64,000 nt of DNA from Bacteroidota bacterium (GTDB lineage: Bacteria; Bacteroidota; Bacteroidia; Bacteroidales; Paludibacteraceae): NCBI GenBank assembly GCA_017860295.1, contig JAFNAS010000001.1, positions 62,001-126,000 of the forward strand, read 5' to 3'. The notes under the pieces were generated by a model, which saw only the letters and a program-made list of their open reading frames with translations, was not told where the DNA came from and searched no databases. Below are positions 8,798 to 17,172 of the stretch, one piece after another (position 1 is the first letter of the stretch; each line of letters opens with the position of its first letter). Made by a program: the position numbers and the translations under genes.

Positions 8798-9382
8798 ATG
8801 AACATAGTCATCATCAAATACAACGCAGGCAACATCCGATCCGTGATTTTTGCACTTGAACGTATCGGAGTTAATGCAATAGTAAGCGACGACCCCGAAG
8901 TGATCAAAGCCGCAGACAAGGTCATTTTCCCTGGCGTCGGCGAAGCTTCTTCGGCAATGTTATACCTAACAGAAAAAGGACTGGATAAAGTGATCCGTTC
9001 GCTACGGCAACCCACCTTGGGCATCTGTCTAGGAATGCAATTGCTATGCTCTCATTCCGAAGAGAATGATGCAGCCTGCCTCGGACTGATTCCTCAGGAA
9101 GTAAAAAAATTCACTGCTGAAGCCGGGAAAGTTCCTCAAATCGGTTGGAACGACATCTACAATCTCAAATCTCCACTGTTTGAAAATATTCCGGAACACA
9201 GCTATGTATACTTTGTACACGGTTATTACGCCGCTTATGGAGATAATACGATAGCCTCCTCCACTTACGGCCCGGAATATAGCGCTGCACTGCAAAAGGA
9301 TAATTTCTATGCGGTACAATTTCACCCGGAGAAATCGGGGGATGTAGGACAAAAAATTCTGGAAAATTTTTTGAAATTATAA
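8798..9382 (+). CDS. hisH: Imidazole glycerol phosphate synthase, glutaminase subunit HisH
   Basis: Histidine biosynthesis: HisH releases ammonia from glutamine for HisF, which makes imidazole glycerol phosphate and AICAR. The 194-residue protein is a complete class I amidotransferase with catalytic Cys77 (LGICLGMQLL), His176 and Glu178 (VQFHPEKSG). Family segments KYNAGNIRSV and FPGVGEASSAM (oxyanion region) are present. The gene stands alone: the next gene is on the opposite strand and no other his gene is in the window, unusual because hisH normally sits with hisA and hisF. Confidence 0.96.
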   Translation: MNIVIIKYNAGNIRSVIFALERIGVNAIVSDDPEVIKAADKVIFPGVGEASSAMLYLTEKGLDKVIRSLRQPTLGICLGMQLLCSHSEENDAACLGLIPQEVKKFTAEAGKVPQIGWNDIYNLKSPLFENIPEHSYVYFVHGYYAAYGDNTIASSTYGPEYSAALQKDNFYAVQFHPEKSGDVGQKILENFLKL

Positions 9383-9398
9383 GAGAAAAGGCCGACTA

Positions 9399-9782
9399 TT
9401 AAATGCCTGCACTTCGTTTAAGATCTTCTATCTGCTTTTTCCAAAGCATGATGCTATCATGCTTTTCGTCCGGCTCGGCAAAATCGGTAACTACCAACCC
9501 TACAGCCGAAGTCAACTCATCCACATTGATCTTGAATTCGAAATAGATCTTTTCGCTTTCATCATCCAACCAATGGAAACGAATAAAGGAGCCATTGTGC
9601 AATAGAATCAATTCGGCTTGTTGGCTATGATCGCCCCAGGTAAAGGTATATAAACGCCCATCTACTTTTACTTTATCAGCAAACCAGCCTGCAAGACCCA
9701 CCGAAGTACTGAGACTATTCCATAACACAGAAAAAGAAATGTTTTGAAAGACATATTCAACTTGAAATTTTTCTTTTTCCAT
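9399..9782 (-). CDS. START-like (SRPBCC fold) domain protein
   Basis: Small cytoplasmic protein of 127 residues with the helix-grip fold pattern: beta strand KFQVEYVFQNISFSVLWNSLSTSVGLAGWFAD, strands around LYTFTWGDHSQQAELILLHNGSFIRFHW, and a C-terminal helix (DSIMLWKKQIEDLKRS). It resembles the START-like / AHSA1-related proteins common in Bacteroidota. The ligand is unknown. It is transcribed towards hisH with a 16-base gap. A possible -7 box TATATTTG lies at 9842-9835 on the minus strand, without a clear -33 element. Confidence 0.75.
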   Translation of the reverse strand: MEKEKFQVEYVFQNISFSVLWNSLSTSVGLAGWFADKVKVDGRLYTFTWGDHSQQAELILLHNGSFIRFHWLDDESEKIYFEFKINVDELTSAVGLVVTDFAEPDEKHDSIMLWKKQIEDLKRSAGI

Positions 9783-10073
9783 AACCTTTAAATTGTTTAT
9801 TCGGGTGCAAAATAGAGTTTTTTAGTGAATATTCCAAATATAACCCGAACTTTTTGCAAGCATTATGTTTTTCAAAATTCAATTTAATTCTTAAATCACA
9901 CCACAACAACAGGATCTGATCATATCTTCGAAAGAATAAAATTCAAATTCATCCGGGACCCCCTCATTTTGATGTCACAGCATAATAAAATACAAAAAAA
10001 TACAATAGCACCCGGGTCAACAGACGGGACATCTGTGTAAAAAACAGCATTTTACAGTACAACCTGATTTTTC
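9783..10073. other. Gene-free stretch upstream of nuo
   Basis: This AT-rich spacer, part of the 372-base gap between the START-like gene and nuoA, contains no open frame with coding character. A weak minus-strand -7 box (CAAATATA at 9835-9842) may serve the START-like gene. A loose inverted repeat (CTGTGTAAAA...TTTTACAG, about 10052-10076) is seen. The nuo promoter and a stronger inverted repeat follow directly. Confidence 0.5.
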
Positions 10074-10111
10074 GCTATTATTTCTTCGGCAAATACATAG
10101 TAAATAATAGC
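10074..10111. repeat. 10-bp perfect inverted repeat at the nuo promoter
   Basis: GCTATTATTT (10074-10083) and AAATAATAGC (10102-10111) are exact reverse complements separated by 18 bases. The right arm ends 9 bases before the -7 box, covering the -33 region, where no TTTG is found. This placement suggests a binding site for a regulator of complex I; the identity of the regulator cannot be seen. Confidence 0.5.
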
Positions 10112-10120
10112 ATAAATTAT

Positions 10121-10128
10121 TACCTTTG
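10121..10128 (+). promoter_or_regulatory. -7 box of the nuo operon promoter
   Basis: TACCTTTG matches TAnnTTTG exactly and is followed by CGCTC, like the sequences after other -7 boxes in this window. The nuoA ATG lies 26 bases downstream. The expected -33 TTTG is absent, so an activator acting through the inverted repeat at 10074-10111 is possible. Confidence 0.6.
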
Positions 10129-10154
10129 CGCTCTAAAACTATAAATACTCATAT

Positions 10155-10505
10155 ATGGGAAGCGCATCACTTATAGCTCTGCTAATCATTGCAATAGTTA
10201 TGGCTGTTGTCATGATTTACATCGGGAAAATATTCGGTATTTCTTCCACTAATCCTCAAAAAGGAGAACCCTACGAGTGCGGAATTGAAACCAAAGGCGT
10301 TACGTGGGTTCAGTTTAATATTGGATATTATCTCTTTGCCTTGTTGTTTCTAGTATTCGATGTGGAAATTGTGTTTTTGTTTCCCTGGGCTACGGTGGTT
10401 CGGGAATTGGGCATAGTTGCCTTTGTCGAAATCCTCTTTTTTACCGGTTTCCTTTTCGTTGGACTGTTGTACGCATATAAAAAGAAAGCACTCTCATGGA
10501 TGTAA
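10155..10505 (+). CDS. nuoA: NADH-quinone oxidoreductase subunit A
   Basis: Membrane subunit of complex I next to the quinone site. The 116-residue protein has three membrane helices and the conserved loop [15 protein letters not shown] (with the family Cys) between helices 1 and 2, then [26 protein letters not shown]. It is the first gene of an 11-gene operon (nuoABCDHIJKLMN) and overlaps nuoB by 10 bases. Confidence 0.97.
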   Translation: MGSASLIALLIIAIVMAVVMIYIGKIFGISSTNPQKGEPYECGIETKGVTWVQFNIGYYLFALLFLVFDVEIVFLFPWATVVRELGIVAFVEILFFTGFLFVGLLYAYKKKALSWM

Positions 10506-11053
10506 AAAAAGAATATATTCCCGAATTCGACGGGGATTTGTACAAGGATGAATTTGGACGTACCAATTTCATCGTGACAACTATTGACAAGATTGCCAAC
10601 TGGGGCCGTAGCAACTCGCCATGGCCTTTGTCTTTTGGAACAAGTTGTTGTGCTATCGAGCTGATGAGTACCGTGTCGGCCAAGTACGACTGGTCTCGTT
10701 TCGGGTTTGAAGTAATGCGTGCCAGCCCGCGTCAGTGCGACGTGATTGTAGTTGCCGGTACCATCACCTACAAAATGGCTCCGGTACTGAAACGTCTTTA
10801 CGACCAGATGCCTGATCCGAAATATGTAATTGCTATGGGTGCCTGTGCTGTTTCCGGCGGACCGTTTTATTATAATTCGTATGCCGTATTGAGAGGGGTC
10901 GATAATATTATTCCGGTCGATGTATATATTCCCGGATGTCCTCCACGCCCCGAATCGTTGATTCACGGTATGATGACTCTGCAGGAAAAAATCCGGAAAT
11001 CGAAAGCATACGTTATTCAGAAACCCAAAAAGAATAAGGAAGAAGACAAATGA
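10496..11053 (+). CDS. nuoB: NADH-quinone oxidoreductase subunit B
   Basis: Peripheral-arm subunit carrying iron-sulfur cluster N2, the last electron carrier before quinone. The 185-residue protein has the four cluster cysteines: the adjacent pair Cys51-Cys52 ([12 protein letters not shown]), Cys117 ([12 protein letters not shown]) and Cys148 ([12 protein letters not shown]). It overlaps nuoA by 10 bases and nuoC by 4, indicating coupled translation. The lysine-rich C-terminus ([11 protein letters not shown]) is likely disordered. Confidence 0.98.
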   Translation: MDVKKEYIPEFDGDLYKDEFGRTNFIVTTIDKIANWGRSNSPWPLSFGTSCCAIELMSTVSAKYDWSRFGFEVMRASPRQCDVIVVAGTITYKMAPVLKRLYDQMPDPKYVIAMGACAVSGGPFYYNSYAVLRGVDNIIPVDVYIPGCPPRPESLIHGMMTLQEKIRKSKAYVIQKPKKNKEEDK

Positions 11054-11505
11054 TAAAAGAGGAATTAAAACAGTATCTCGAACAAACTTTCCCCAGTGCG
11101 AAAGTGGATGAGACATTTGATTTTCCGGTATTGTTTCTTACCAAAGAGGAGCTTATTCCTGTGATGAAACAATTGCGGGATGCCCCGGAAACGAAGTTCA
11201 ACTTTCTTTTCTGCGAAACAGCCGTAGACCGCAATCCCGAATTTGAAATGGTGTATCACCTCACTTCCACCTATTATCATCACGATATGATGGTAAAAGT
11301 GATACTCGAGGATCGTGAAAACCCGGAAATCGAATCGGTTTATTCTGTATGGGAAGCTGCCGATTTGTACGAAGACGAAATTTACGACCTGTTCGGCATC
11401 CGTTTCACCAATCATCCCAATCTTCGCCGTATCTTTTTGACCGACGAGTGGGTAGGGTATCCTCTCCGTAAAGATTATCAAGACGATAGAATCATTTCTT
11501 TGTAA
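11050..11505 (+). CDS. nuoC: NADH-quinone oxidoreductase subunit C
   Basis: Thirty-kilodalton peripheral-arm subunit, 151 residues. The family signature is near the C-terminus: [37 protein letters not shown]. It is a separate gene from nuoD, unlike the nuoCD fusion of enterobacteria; six bases separate the two, so their complex is assembled from two chains. It overlaps nuoB by 4 bases. Confidence 0.97.
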   Translation: MIKEELKQYLEQTFPSAKVDETFDFPVLFLTKEELIPVMKQLRDAPETKFNFLFCETAVDRNPEFEMVYHLTSTYYHHDMMVKVILEDRENPEIESVYSVWEAADLYEDEIYDLFGIRFTNHPNLRRIFLTDEWVGYPLRKDYQDDRIISL

Positions 11506-11511
11506 AATAGA

Positions 11512-12636
11512 ATGGAAAACCAAACAGTAACCCCATCAGAGCTGAAAACTGAAGAATTTGTAGTCAATATCGGCCCTCAACACCCTGCCACTCACGGGGT
11601 TTTGCGTGTCGAAGTTACATTGGACGGCGAAACCGTCAAAGACGTTCTTCCCCATCTCGGATATATCCACAGAGGCATCGAAAAAATGACCGAATCGCTT
11701 GGTTACAAGCAATCCATTTTTTTGACCAGCCGTATGGACTATCTCTCGGCTCATATTAACAATCATCTTTGTGCACTGGCTATTGAAAAAGCTGCTCAAA
11801 TAGAAGTTCCTGCCCGTGCAAAAGCAATTCGTATCATCATGGACGAGTTGCAGCGTTTAACCTCTCACGAATTGTGGTGGGGTTCCTGCGCGATGGACAT
11901 CGGGGCAGTAACCCCTTTCTTTTTGGGATTCCGCGATCGTGAACGCATTCTCGAATTATTCGAACAAAATACCGGCAACCGGCTCACGATGAGCTATATC
12001 ATTCCGGGTGGTGTAATGAATGATGTTCGTCCCGACTTTGTGCCGAAGCTCAAAGCGTTGCTCAAAAGCATCAAAGATTACCGCAAAGAATACGACCAAT
12101 TGATTACCGGAAACTATATTTTCCAACACCGTACGCAAGGTATCGGAGTGCTGTCGAAAGAACAAGCCATTTCGTTGGGTTGTACAGGGCCTACCGCACG
12201 TGCTTCCGGTCTTAGCTGCGACATTCGTAAGCTTTATCCGTACGACGGGTATGAAAAGCTCGATTTCAAAGAGGTGATCGATTACGGTTGCGACAACTGG
12301 GCCCGTTATGTTGTTCGTATGGAAGAGATGAGTCAATCGATCCACATTATCGAACAACTGCTCGATAATCTTCCCACCGGAGACTACCGAACCAAATTGA
12401 AAGGTGTACTGAAATTGCCGGCTGGCGAATACTATCAACGCGTCGAATCTGCCCGTGGCGAACTGGGTGTGTATATCGTAAGCGATGGCGGAGCAAAACC
12501 TTACCGCATGAAGTTCCGCACCCCGTGCTATTCAAACCTTGGTGCTGTAAAACCGATTTCTGTAGGGATGAAGATTGCCGACCTTATGGCAAATATGGCT
12601 ACGATAGATTTGGTAATCCCTGATATGGACAGATAA
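11512..12636 (+). CDS. nuoD: NADH-quinone oxidoreductase subunit D
   Basis: Forty-nine-kilodalton peripheral-arm subunit that forms the quinone pocket with NuoB; related to the large subunit of NiFe hydrogenases but without the metal ligands. The 374-residue protein shows NIGPQHPATHGVLR (quinone-binding His region), HLGYIHRGIEKM, the helix SRMDYLSAHINNH, and the C-terminal YRMKFRTPCYSNL and IDLVIPDMDR. Length and motifs are complete. Confidence 0.98.
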   Translation: MENQTVTPSELKTEEFVVNIGPQHPATHGVLRVEVTLDGETVKDVLPHLGYIHRGIEKMTESLGYKQSIFLTSRMDYLSAHINNHLCALAIEKAAQIEVPARAKAIRIIMDELQRLTSHELWWGSCAMDIGAVTPFFLGFRDRERILELFEQNTGNRLTMSYIIPGGVMNDVRPDFVPKLKALLKSIKDYRKEYDQLITGNYIFQHRTQGIGVLSKEQAISLGCTGPTARASGLSCDIRKLYPYDGYEKLDFKEVIDYGCDNWARYVVRMEEMSQSIHIIEQLLDNLPTGDYRTKLKGVLKLPAGEYYQRVESARGELGVYIVSDGGAKPYRMKFRTPCYSNLGAVKPISVGMKIADLMANMATIDLVIPDMDR

Positions 12637-12646
12637 AAACAGAGAT

Positions 12647-13789
12647 ATGATTTCAATGATACAATTTTCGGATGTTACAACCTGGATTCATCAGCTGCTT
12701 TCAAGCTGCATGGCTCCCTGGCTGGTATTTCTCATTGAGTTGGTAGTTGCCGCTGTGGCTGCTGTTGTGGCACTGCTGGTTTGCGTTATCATCATGGTGT
12801 ACATGGAACGTAAGGTTGCCGGTCACATGCAATTGCGTCACGGACCGAACCGCGTAGGTTGGCACGGACTCTGCCAGCTGTTTGCCGACATCATCAAACT
12901 GCTTTTGAAAGAGAGTTTTACACCTACCCGTGCCGACAAACTTTTGTTTACCGTGGCACCGGTCTTGTCTCTTTGTGTTTCGTTACTGGCGCTTGCTCCC
13001 ATTTCGTGGGGGCCGGGATTGGTATTGTGGAACACCAATATCGGCGTTCTGTTTGTTACCGCAATTTCATCGATGGGTGTAATCGGCATTCTGATGGCCG
13101 GATGGTCGAGTAATAACAAATATGCACTGTTGGGTGCAATGCGTAGTGGCGCTCAGATTGTCAGCTACGAATTGTCGGCCGGATTGTCCATCGTAACCAT
13201 TGTAGCCCTTGCAGGCACACTGAATACCGGTGGTATTATCGAATCGCAGGCAAACGGCTGGTGGGTTCTGAAAGGACATCTTCCCGCCATTTTTGCTTTT
13301 ATAATCTATATTATTGCCAGTACCGCCGAATGTAACCGTGCTCCGTTCGACCTTGCAGAAGCAGAGTCGGAACTTACAGCCGGATACCACACCGAATATT
13401 CGGGTATGCAGTTCGGTATTTTCTACCTGAACGAATACATCAACATGGGTGTTGTGGCAATGATTGCTTCTACCTTGTTTTTAGGTGGATGGCAGCCATT
13501 CTATCTTCCGTTTGATTTTCCGTTGGCACATGCCTTCAACGATATTATGGCGCTCAAGTTCATGGAAACATGGCCTGCCTGGATTTCATGGGTTTCGCTG
13601 GCCTGGCCGTTGGTTTGGTTCTTCGGTAAATTGTTCCTCATCATCTTCTTTATGATGTGGTTCCGCTGGACTTTCCCCCGTTTAAGGATCGACCAGTTGT
13701 TGAAACTTGAATGGAAATATCTGTTACCGTTGAGCATCGTTAATCTGGTAATCGTTGCACTGTTTATTGTGTTGGGATTACATTTTTAA
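12647..13789 (+). CDS. nuoH: NADH-quinone oxidoreductase subunit H
   Basis: Membrane subunit at the junction of the two arms, lining the entrance for quinone. The 380-residue protein has about eight to nine helices with the family motifs YMERKVAGHMQLRHGPNRVG and FDLAEAESELTAGYHTEYSGMQF. A nearby internal ATG (third codon) is an alternative start. A stretch at 12859-12874 fits a sigma-54 promoter but encodes the conserved region and is treated as chance. Confidence 0.98.
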   Translation: MISMIQFSDVTTWIHQLLSSCMAPWLVFLIELVVAAVAAVVALLVCVIIMVYMERKVAGHMQLRHGPNRVGWHGLCQLFADIIKLLLKESFTPTRADKLLFTVAPVLSLCVSLLALAPISWGPGLVLWNTNIGVLFVTAISSMGVIGILMAGWSSNNKYALLGAMRSGAQIVSYELSAGLSIVTIVALAGTLNTGGIIESQANGWWVLKGHLPAIFAFIIYIIASTAECNRAPFDLAEAESELTAGYHTEYSGMQFGIFYLNEYINMGVVAMIASTLFLGGWQPFYLPFDFPLAHAFNDIMALKFMETWPAWISWVSLAWPLVWFFGKLFLIIFFMMWFRWTFPRLRIDQLLKLEWKYLLPLSIVNLVIVALFIVLGLHF

Positions 13790-13832
13790 TCGTGAGTCAT
13801 TCGATAGTCATTAATTCGTAATTAATAATAGA

Positions 13833-14336
13833 GTGAAAGCACTATATAACTATTTGAAAGAGGTCGCATTTGCGTTTGTATCGCTTGCAAACGGACTTTT
13901 GCTGACCCTGAAGTATTTCGTTACCCCGTGGAAATCGATCATTACCGAAAATTATCCGGACAACCGTGACCATCCAAGCGTTGCTGATGAGTTTGCCGGC
14001 GAAGTGATTTTGATTCACGACGAGAACAACGAACATAAGTGTACCGCTTGTACGCTTTGTCAGATGGCATGTCCGAACAACTCCATCCAGATTATTTCAA
14101 AACAGGTGGAGACGGAGGATGGAAAGAAGAAGAAAGTGCTTGATCAGTGGGTATATCATTTGGAAATGTGTACTTTCTGTAAACAGTGTATTGACGCTTG
14201 CCCGCAAGACGCCATCAAAATGATTAACTCTTACGAATTAAGCTGTTTTGATCGGAGTACGCTGACCAAGGTACTTAACCGTCCTGGATCGAAATTGAAA
14301 GAAAAAGCAAAAGTAACTCCTAAAGTTCAAGAATAA
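13833..14336 (+). CDS. nuoI: NADH-quinone oxidoreductase subunit I (2 x 4Fe-4S)
   Basis: Ferredoxin-like subunit carrying clusters N6a and N6b. The 167-residue protein starts with GTG at 13833 and has two CxxCxxCxxxCP motifs: Cys70/73/76/80 (CTACTLCQMACP) and Cys113/116/119/123 (CTFCKQCIDACP). In a complex without NuoEFG, this subunit is the likely entry point for electrons from ferredoxin or another donor; that is inference from family knowledge. The 43-base gap before it is a simple ATTAAT-rich spacer. Its stop overlaps the nuoJ start by one base. Confidence 0.96.
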   Translation: MKALYNYLKEVAFAFVSLANGLLLTLKYFVTPWKSIITENYPDNRDHPSVADEFAGEVILIHDENNEHKCTACTLCQMACPNNSIQIISKQVETEDGKKKKVLDQWVYHLEMCTFCKQCIDACPQDAIKMINSYELSCFDRSTLTKVLNRPGSKLKEKAKVTPKVQE

Positions 14337-14860
14337 TGAGTGCATCGACAATTATATTCTATATCCTGGCAACCTTAGTGGTTGTGTTCGGAGCGCTGAC
14401 AGTGTTCAGCCGTAAGATTTTCAGAGCTGCCATCAGCCTGTTGTTATCGTTGACTTTTATTGCCGGCATCTATTTTCTGTGGAATGTCGATTTTATCGGT
14501 GCCCTGCAAATCATCATTTATGTGGGAGGTATTGTTGTCCTGATTATCTTTTCTATTTTTCTTACGCACCATTCGGGACAGAGTTTGCCGAAGGCGAAAA
14601 CAGGCAAGAAGCTGCTTTCCGGTATAATGGCCGTTGCAGGATTGGGTTTTACCACCTGGGTGGTTTCGCAATATGTTTTCAAACCGGCGCCCGGTGTTGT
14701 ACCGGTAGAACCATCGGTTCATAATATCGGTATACAAATGCTCAGCTATAGCGATTATGGTTATGTATTTCCGTTTGAAGTCATCAATATTCTGTTACTG
14801 GCGGCTTTGGTGGGTGCAATCGTTATTGCAATCAAAAAGAGTCAGGATACGGAAGAATAG
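14336..14860 (+). CDS. nuoJ: NADH-quinone oxidoreductase subunit J
   Basis: Membrane subunit with five predicted helices in 174 residues. Family segments are FSRKIFRAAISLLLSLTFIAGIYFLW, then IGALQIIIYVGGIVVLIIFSIFL, which includes the pi-bulge helix that couples quinone chemistry to the proton path. The ATG overlaps the nuoI stop codon by one base (TAATG). Confidence 0.97.
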   Translation: MSASTIIFYILATLVVVFGALTVFSRKIFRAAISLLLSLTFIAGIYFLWNVDFIGALQIIIYVGGIVVLIIFSIFLTHHSGQSLPKAKTGKKLLSGIMAVAGLGFTTWVVSQYVFKPAPGVVPVEPSVHNIGIQMLSYSDYGYVFPFEVINILLLAALVGAIVIAIKKSQDTEE

Positions 14861-14907
14861 AATCAAAAGCAGATCAATAAACTTCTTTTAGAATAAATAT
14901 AAAAGAT

Positions 14908-15222
14908 ATGGAACAAGTCCCCTTATCGCACATTCTGATATTAAGTTCCACTCTCTTCTTTTTGGGAGTGTACGGCTTTTTCTCGCGTCGTAACCTGATT
15001 ACGATGCTCATGTCGGTGGAACTAATACTCAACAGCGTGAATATTAATTTCATTGCGTTCAACAAATATCTTTTTCCGCACCAATTGGAAGGCATTTTCT
15101 TCACCATGTTTATCATCGTGGTTGCTGCGGCAGAGGTATCCATTTCCATCGCTATTATCATTAATCTGTATCGTCGATTCAAAACTATTGACATTGAAGA
15201 TACTACAACAATGAAGTACTAA
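14908..15222 (+). CDS. nuoK: NADH-quinone oxidoreductase subunit K
   Basis: Small membrane subunit (104 residues, three helices), related to MrpC antiporter subunits. Conserved segments are LSSTLFFLGVYGFFSRRNLITMLMSVELILNSVNINF, with the family glutamate in SVELIL, and VVAAAEVSISIAIIINLYRR with the second glutamate. Three bases separate it from nuoL. Confidence 0.97.
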   Translation: MEQVPLSHILILSSTLFFLGVYGFFSRRNLITMLMSVELILNSVNINFIAFNKYLFPHQLEGIFFTMFIIVVAAAEVSISIAIIINLYRRFKTIDIEDTTTMKY

Positions 15223-15225
15223 ACT

Positions 15226-17166
15226 ATGAATAGCTACGATTTATCTGCTCTCTTAATTGTAATATTGCCGATACTCAGCTTTACTGTGTTGGGTTTGTTC
15301 GGTAATCGCTTCAGCAATCGTACCTCCGGTTTGATTGGCTGTGCCTCTTTAGTAACAACAGCTATTCTGGCATTATATGTTGCTGCCGGTTATTTCTTCG
15401 ATTTCGGATTGGTGAATGGCGAACATGTAAAACATATTGCTCTGCAGTTCCAGTGGTTGAAATTCACCGATAGCCTTTCTATCGATCTGGGTATCGTTCT
15501 CGATCCTATTTCGGTAATGATGCTGCTTGTAATCACTATCGTTTCGTCGATGGTGCATATTTACAGTTTGGGTTACATGAAAGGCGAAGATTATTTTGAA
15601 CGGTATTACGCTTATTTATCCCTCTTCTCTTTCTCGATGCTGGGTTTGGTCGTTGCCGTCAATATCTTCCAAATGTATATTTTCTGGGAGTTGGTTGGTG
15701 TTTCATCCTTCCTGCTGATAGGTTTTTACTTTACGAAGCCTTCGGCCATCGCGGCTGCCAAGAAAGCATTTATCGTTACCCGTTTTGCCGACCTCGGATT
15801 CCTTATCGGTATCCTGATGTTGAGCTACAATACAAAATCGCTCGATTTCTTTACCATTATCGATCGTCTGACACAGGTCGGTTCTCCCTATCTGGCTAAT
15901 TTCACAGCCACAAGCTTTATGGGAATGTCGGCCTTGTCGTGGGCATTGTTACTCGTGTTTATGGGAGGTGCCGGTAAATCGGCCATGTTCCCGTTGCACA
16001 TTTGGTTGCCCGACGCTATGGAGGGTCCTACACCGGTTTCGGCATTGATCCATGCGGCAACGATGGTTGTAGCCGGGGTATTTCTTGTTGCACGTCTGTT
16101 CCCGGTATTTGCCATCTCAGCTCCCGATGCTCTTTTGATTATTGCGTATATCGGAGCGTTCACCGCACTGTTCGCTGCTGTGATTGCCTGTACGCAAACC
16201 GATATAAAACGCGTTTTGGCTTACTCTACCATCTCTCAGATTGCATACATGATGTTTGCTCTCGGTGTTGCCGGTTGGGGTGAAGGCAAGATGGAAGGAT
16301 TTACAGCATCCATGTTCCACCTGTTTACTCATGCATTCTTCAAAGCATTGTTATTCCTTGGTGCCGGAGCTGTTATTCATGCCGTTCATACCAACGAAAT
16401 GGAAGGTATGGGAGGCCTGCGGAAATCATTGCCAATTACACATTTTACATTTTTGATTGCCTGTCTGGCTATTGCGGGGGTTCCTCCTTTTGCCGGTTTC
16501 TTCAGCAAGGAAGCTATTTTGTCGTCGGCTTTACAAACCCAACCGTTGATTTTCTACGTCGGTTTGTTCACCAGCGGTTTGACTGCATTCTATATGTTCC
16601 GTTTGTATTTCCGCATTTTCTGGTACAATCCGGTTCCCGAACACAGCCACAATCACGAAACACATACCTGGGCAATGAATATTCCGTTGATTATTCTGGG
16701 TGTGGGTGCTGCCTTTGCAGGTTTGATTCCATTCGGTTCGTTTGTTAGTGCCGATGGTAAAGCTCTTGAACTTCCGTTCCACCTGACATTCTCCATTGCG
16801 CCTGTTGCTGTCGGACTTATCGGTATCGGCATTGCTTATTTGCTGTATGGCAAGAAGAATGAGATACCCGATAAAATTGCATCGGCTGTCAGCGGTTTTT
16901 ATCAGGCTGCTTATCATAAATTCTACATCGACGAAATATACCTGTTTATCACAAAGAAAGTGTTATTCAATTTGGTAGGACGCCCTGCTGCCTGGTTCGA
17001 TCGTACGGTGGTGAATGGTCTGTTCATCAATGGCTCGGCCGAAACTGCCGTTGCAACTTCCAATGCGATTAAGCCGATGCAATCGGGTCGATTGCAATCA
17101 TACACCATGTTTTTCCTTGGTGGTGTGTTGTTGCTCGCAGCTTTGTTAATCATAAAATTCATGTAA
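15226..17166 (+). CDS. nuoL: NADH-quinone oxidoreductase subunit L
   Basis: Large antiporter-like proton-pumping subunit at the far end of the membrane arm; 646 residues. Family motifs are FWELVGVSSFLLIGF, FMGGAGKSAMFPLHIWLPDAMEGPTPVSALIHAATMV (pump lysine and the proton-path histidine), and AYSTISQIAYMMFALG. The extra C-terminal helices and lateral helix region (YHKFYIDEIYLFITKKVLFNL) are complete. Confidence 0.98.
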   Translation: MNSYDLSALLIVILPILSFTVLGLFGNRFSNRTSGLIGCASLVTTAILALYVAAGYFFDFGLVNGEHVKHIALQFQWLKFTDSLSIDLGIVLDPISVMMLLVITIVSSMVHIYSLGYMKGEDYFERYYAYLSLFSFSMLGLVVAVNIFQMYIFWELVGVSSFLLIGFYFTKPSAIAAAKKAFIVTRFADLGFLIGILMLSYNTKSLDFFTIIDRLTQVGSPYLANFTATSFMGMSALSWALLLVFMGGAGKSAMFPLHIWLPDAMEGPTPVSALIHAATMVVAGVFLVARLFPVFAISAPDALLIIAYIGAFTALFAAVIACTQTDIKRVLAYSTISQIAYMMFALGVAGWGEGKMEGFTASMFHLFTHAFFKALLFLGAGAVIHAVHTNEMEGMGGLRKSLPITHFTFLIACLAIAGVPPFAGFFSKEAILSSALQTQPLIFYVGLFTSGLTAFYMFRLYFRIFWYNPVPEHSHNHETHTWAMNIPLIILGVGAAFAGLIPFGSFVSADGKALELPFHLTFSIAPVAVGLIGIGIAYLLYGKKNEIPDKIASAVSGFYQAAYHKFYIDEIYLFITKKVLFNLVGRPAAWFDRTVVNGLFINGSAETAVATSNAIKPMQSGRLQSYTMFFLGGVLLLAALLIIKFM

Positions 17167-17172
17167 CGCCCA

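Noticed and set aside
11505-11512. Broken nuoCD fusion
   Set aside because: Separate nuoC and nuoD genes are the ancestral arrangement. Both carry complete ends and no frameshift is implied.
12859-12874. Second sigma-54 type match (TTGGCACG-N5-TGC)
   Set aside because: It lies inside nuoH, in codons for the conserved region after HGPNRVG, with no gene start downstream. Treated as coincidence.
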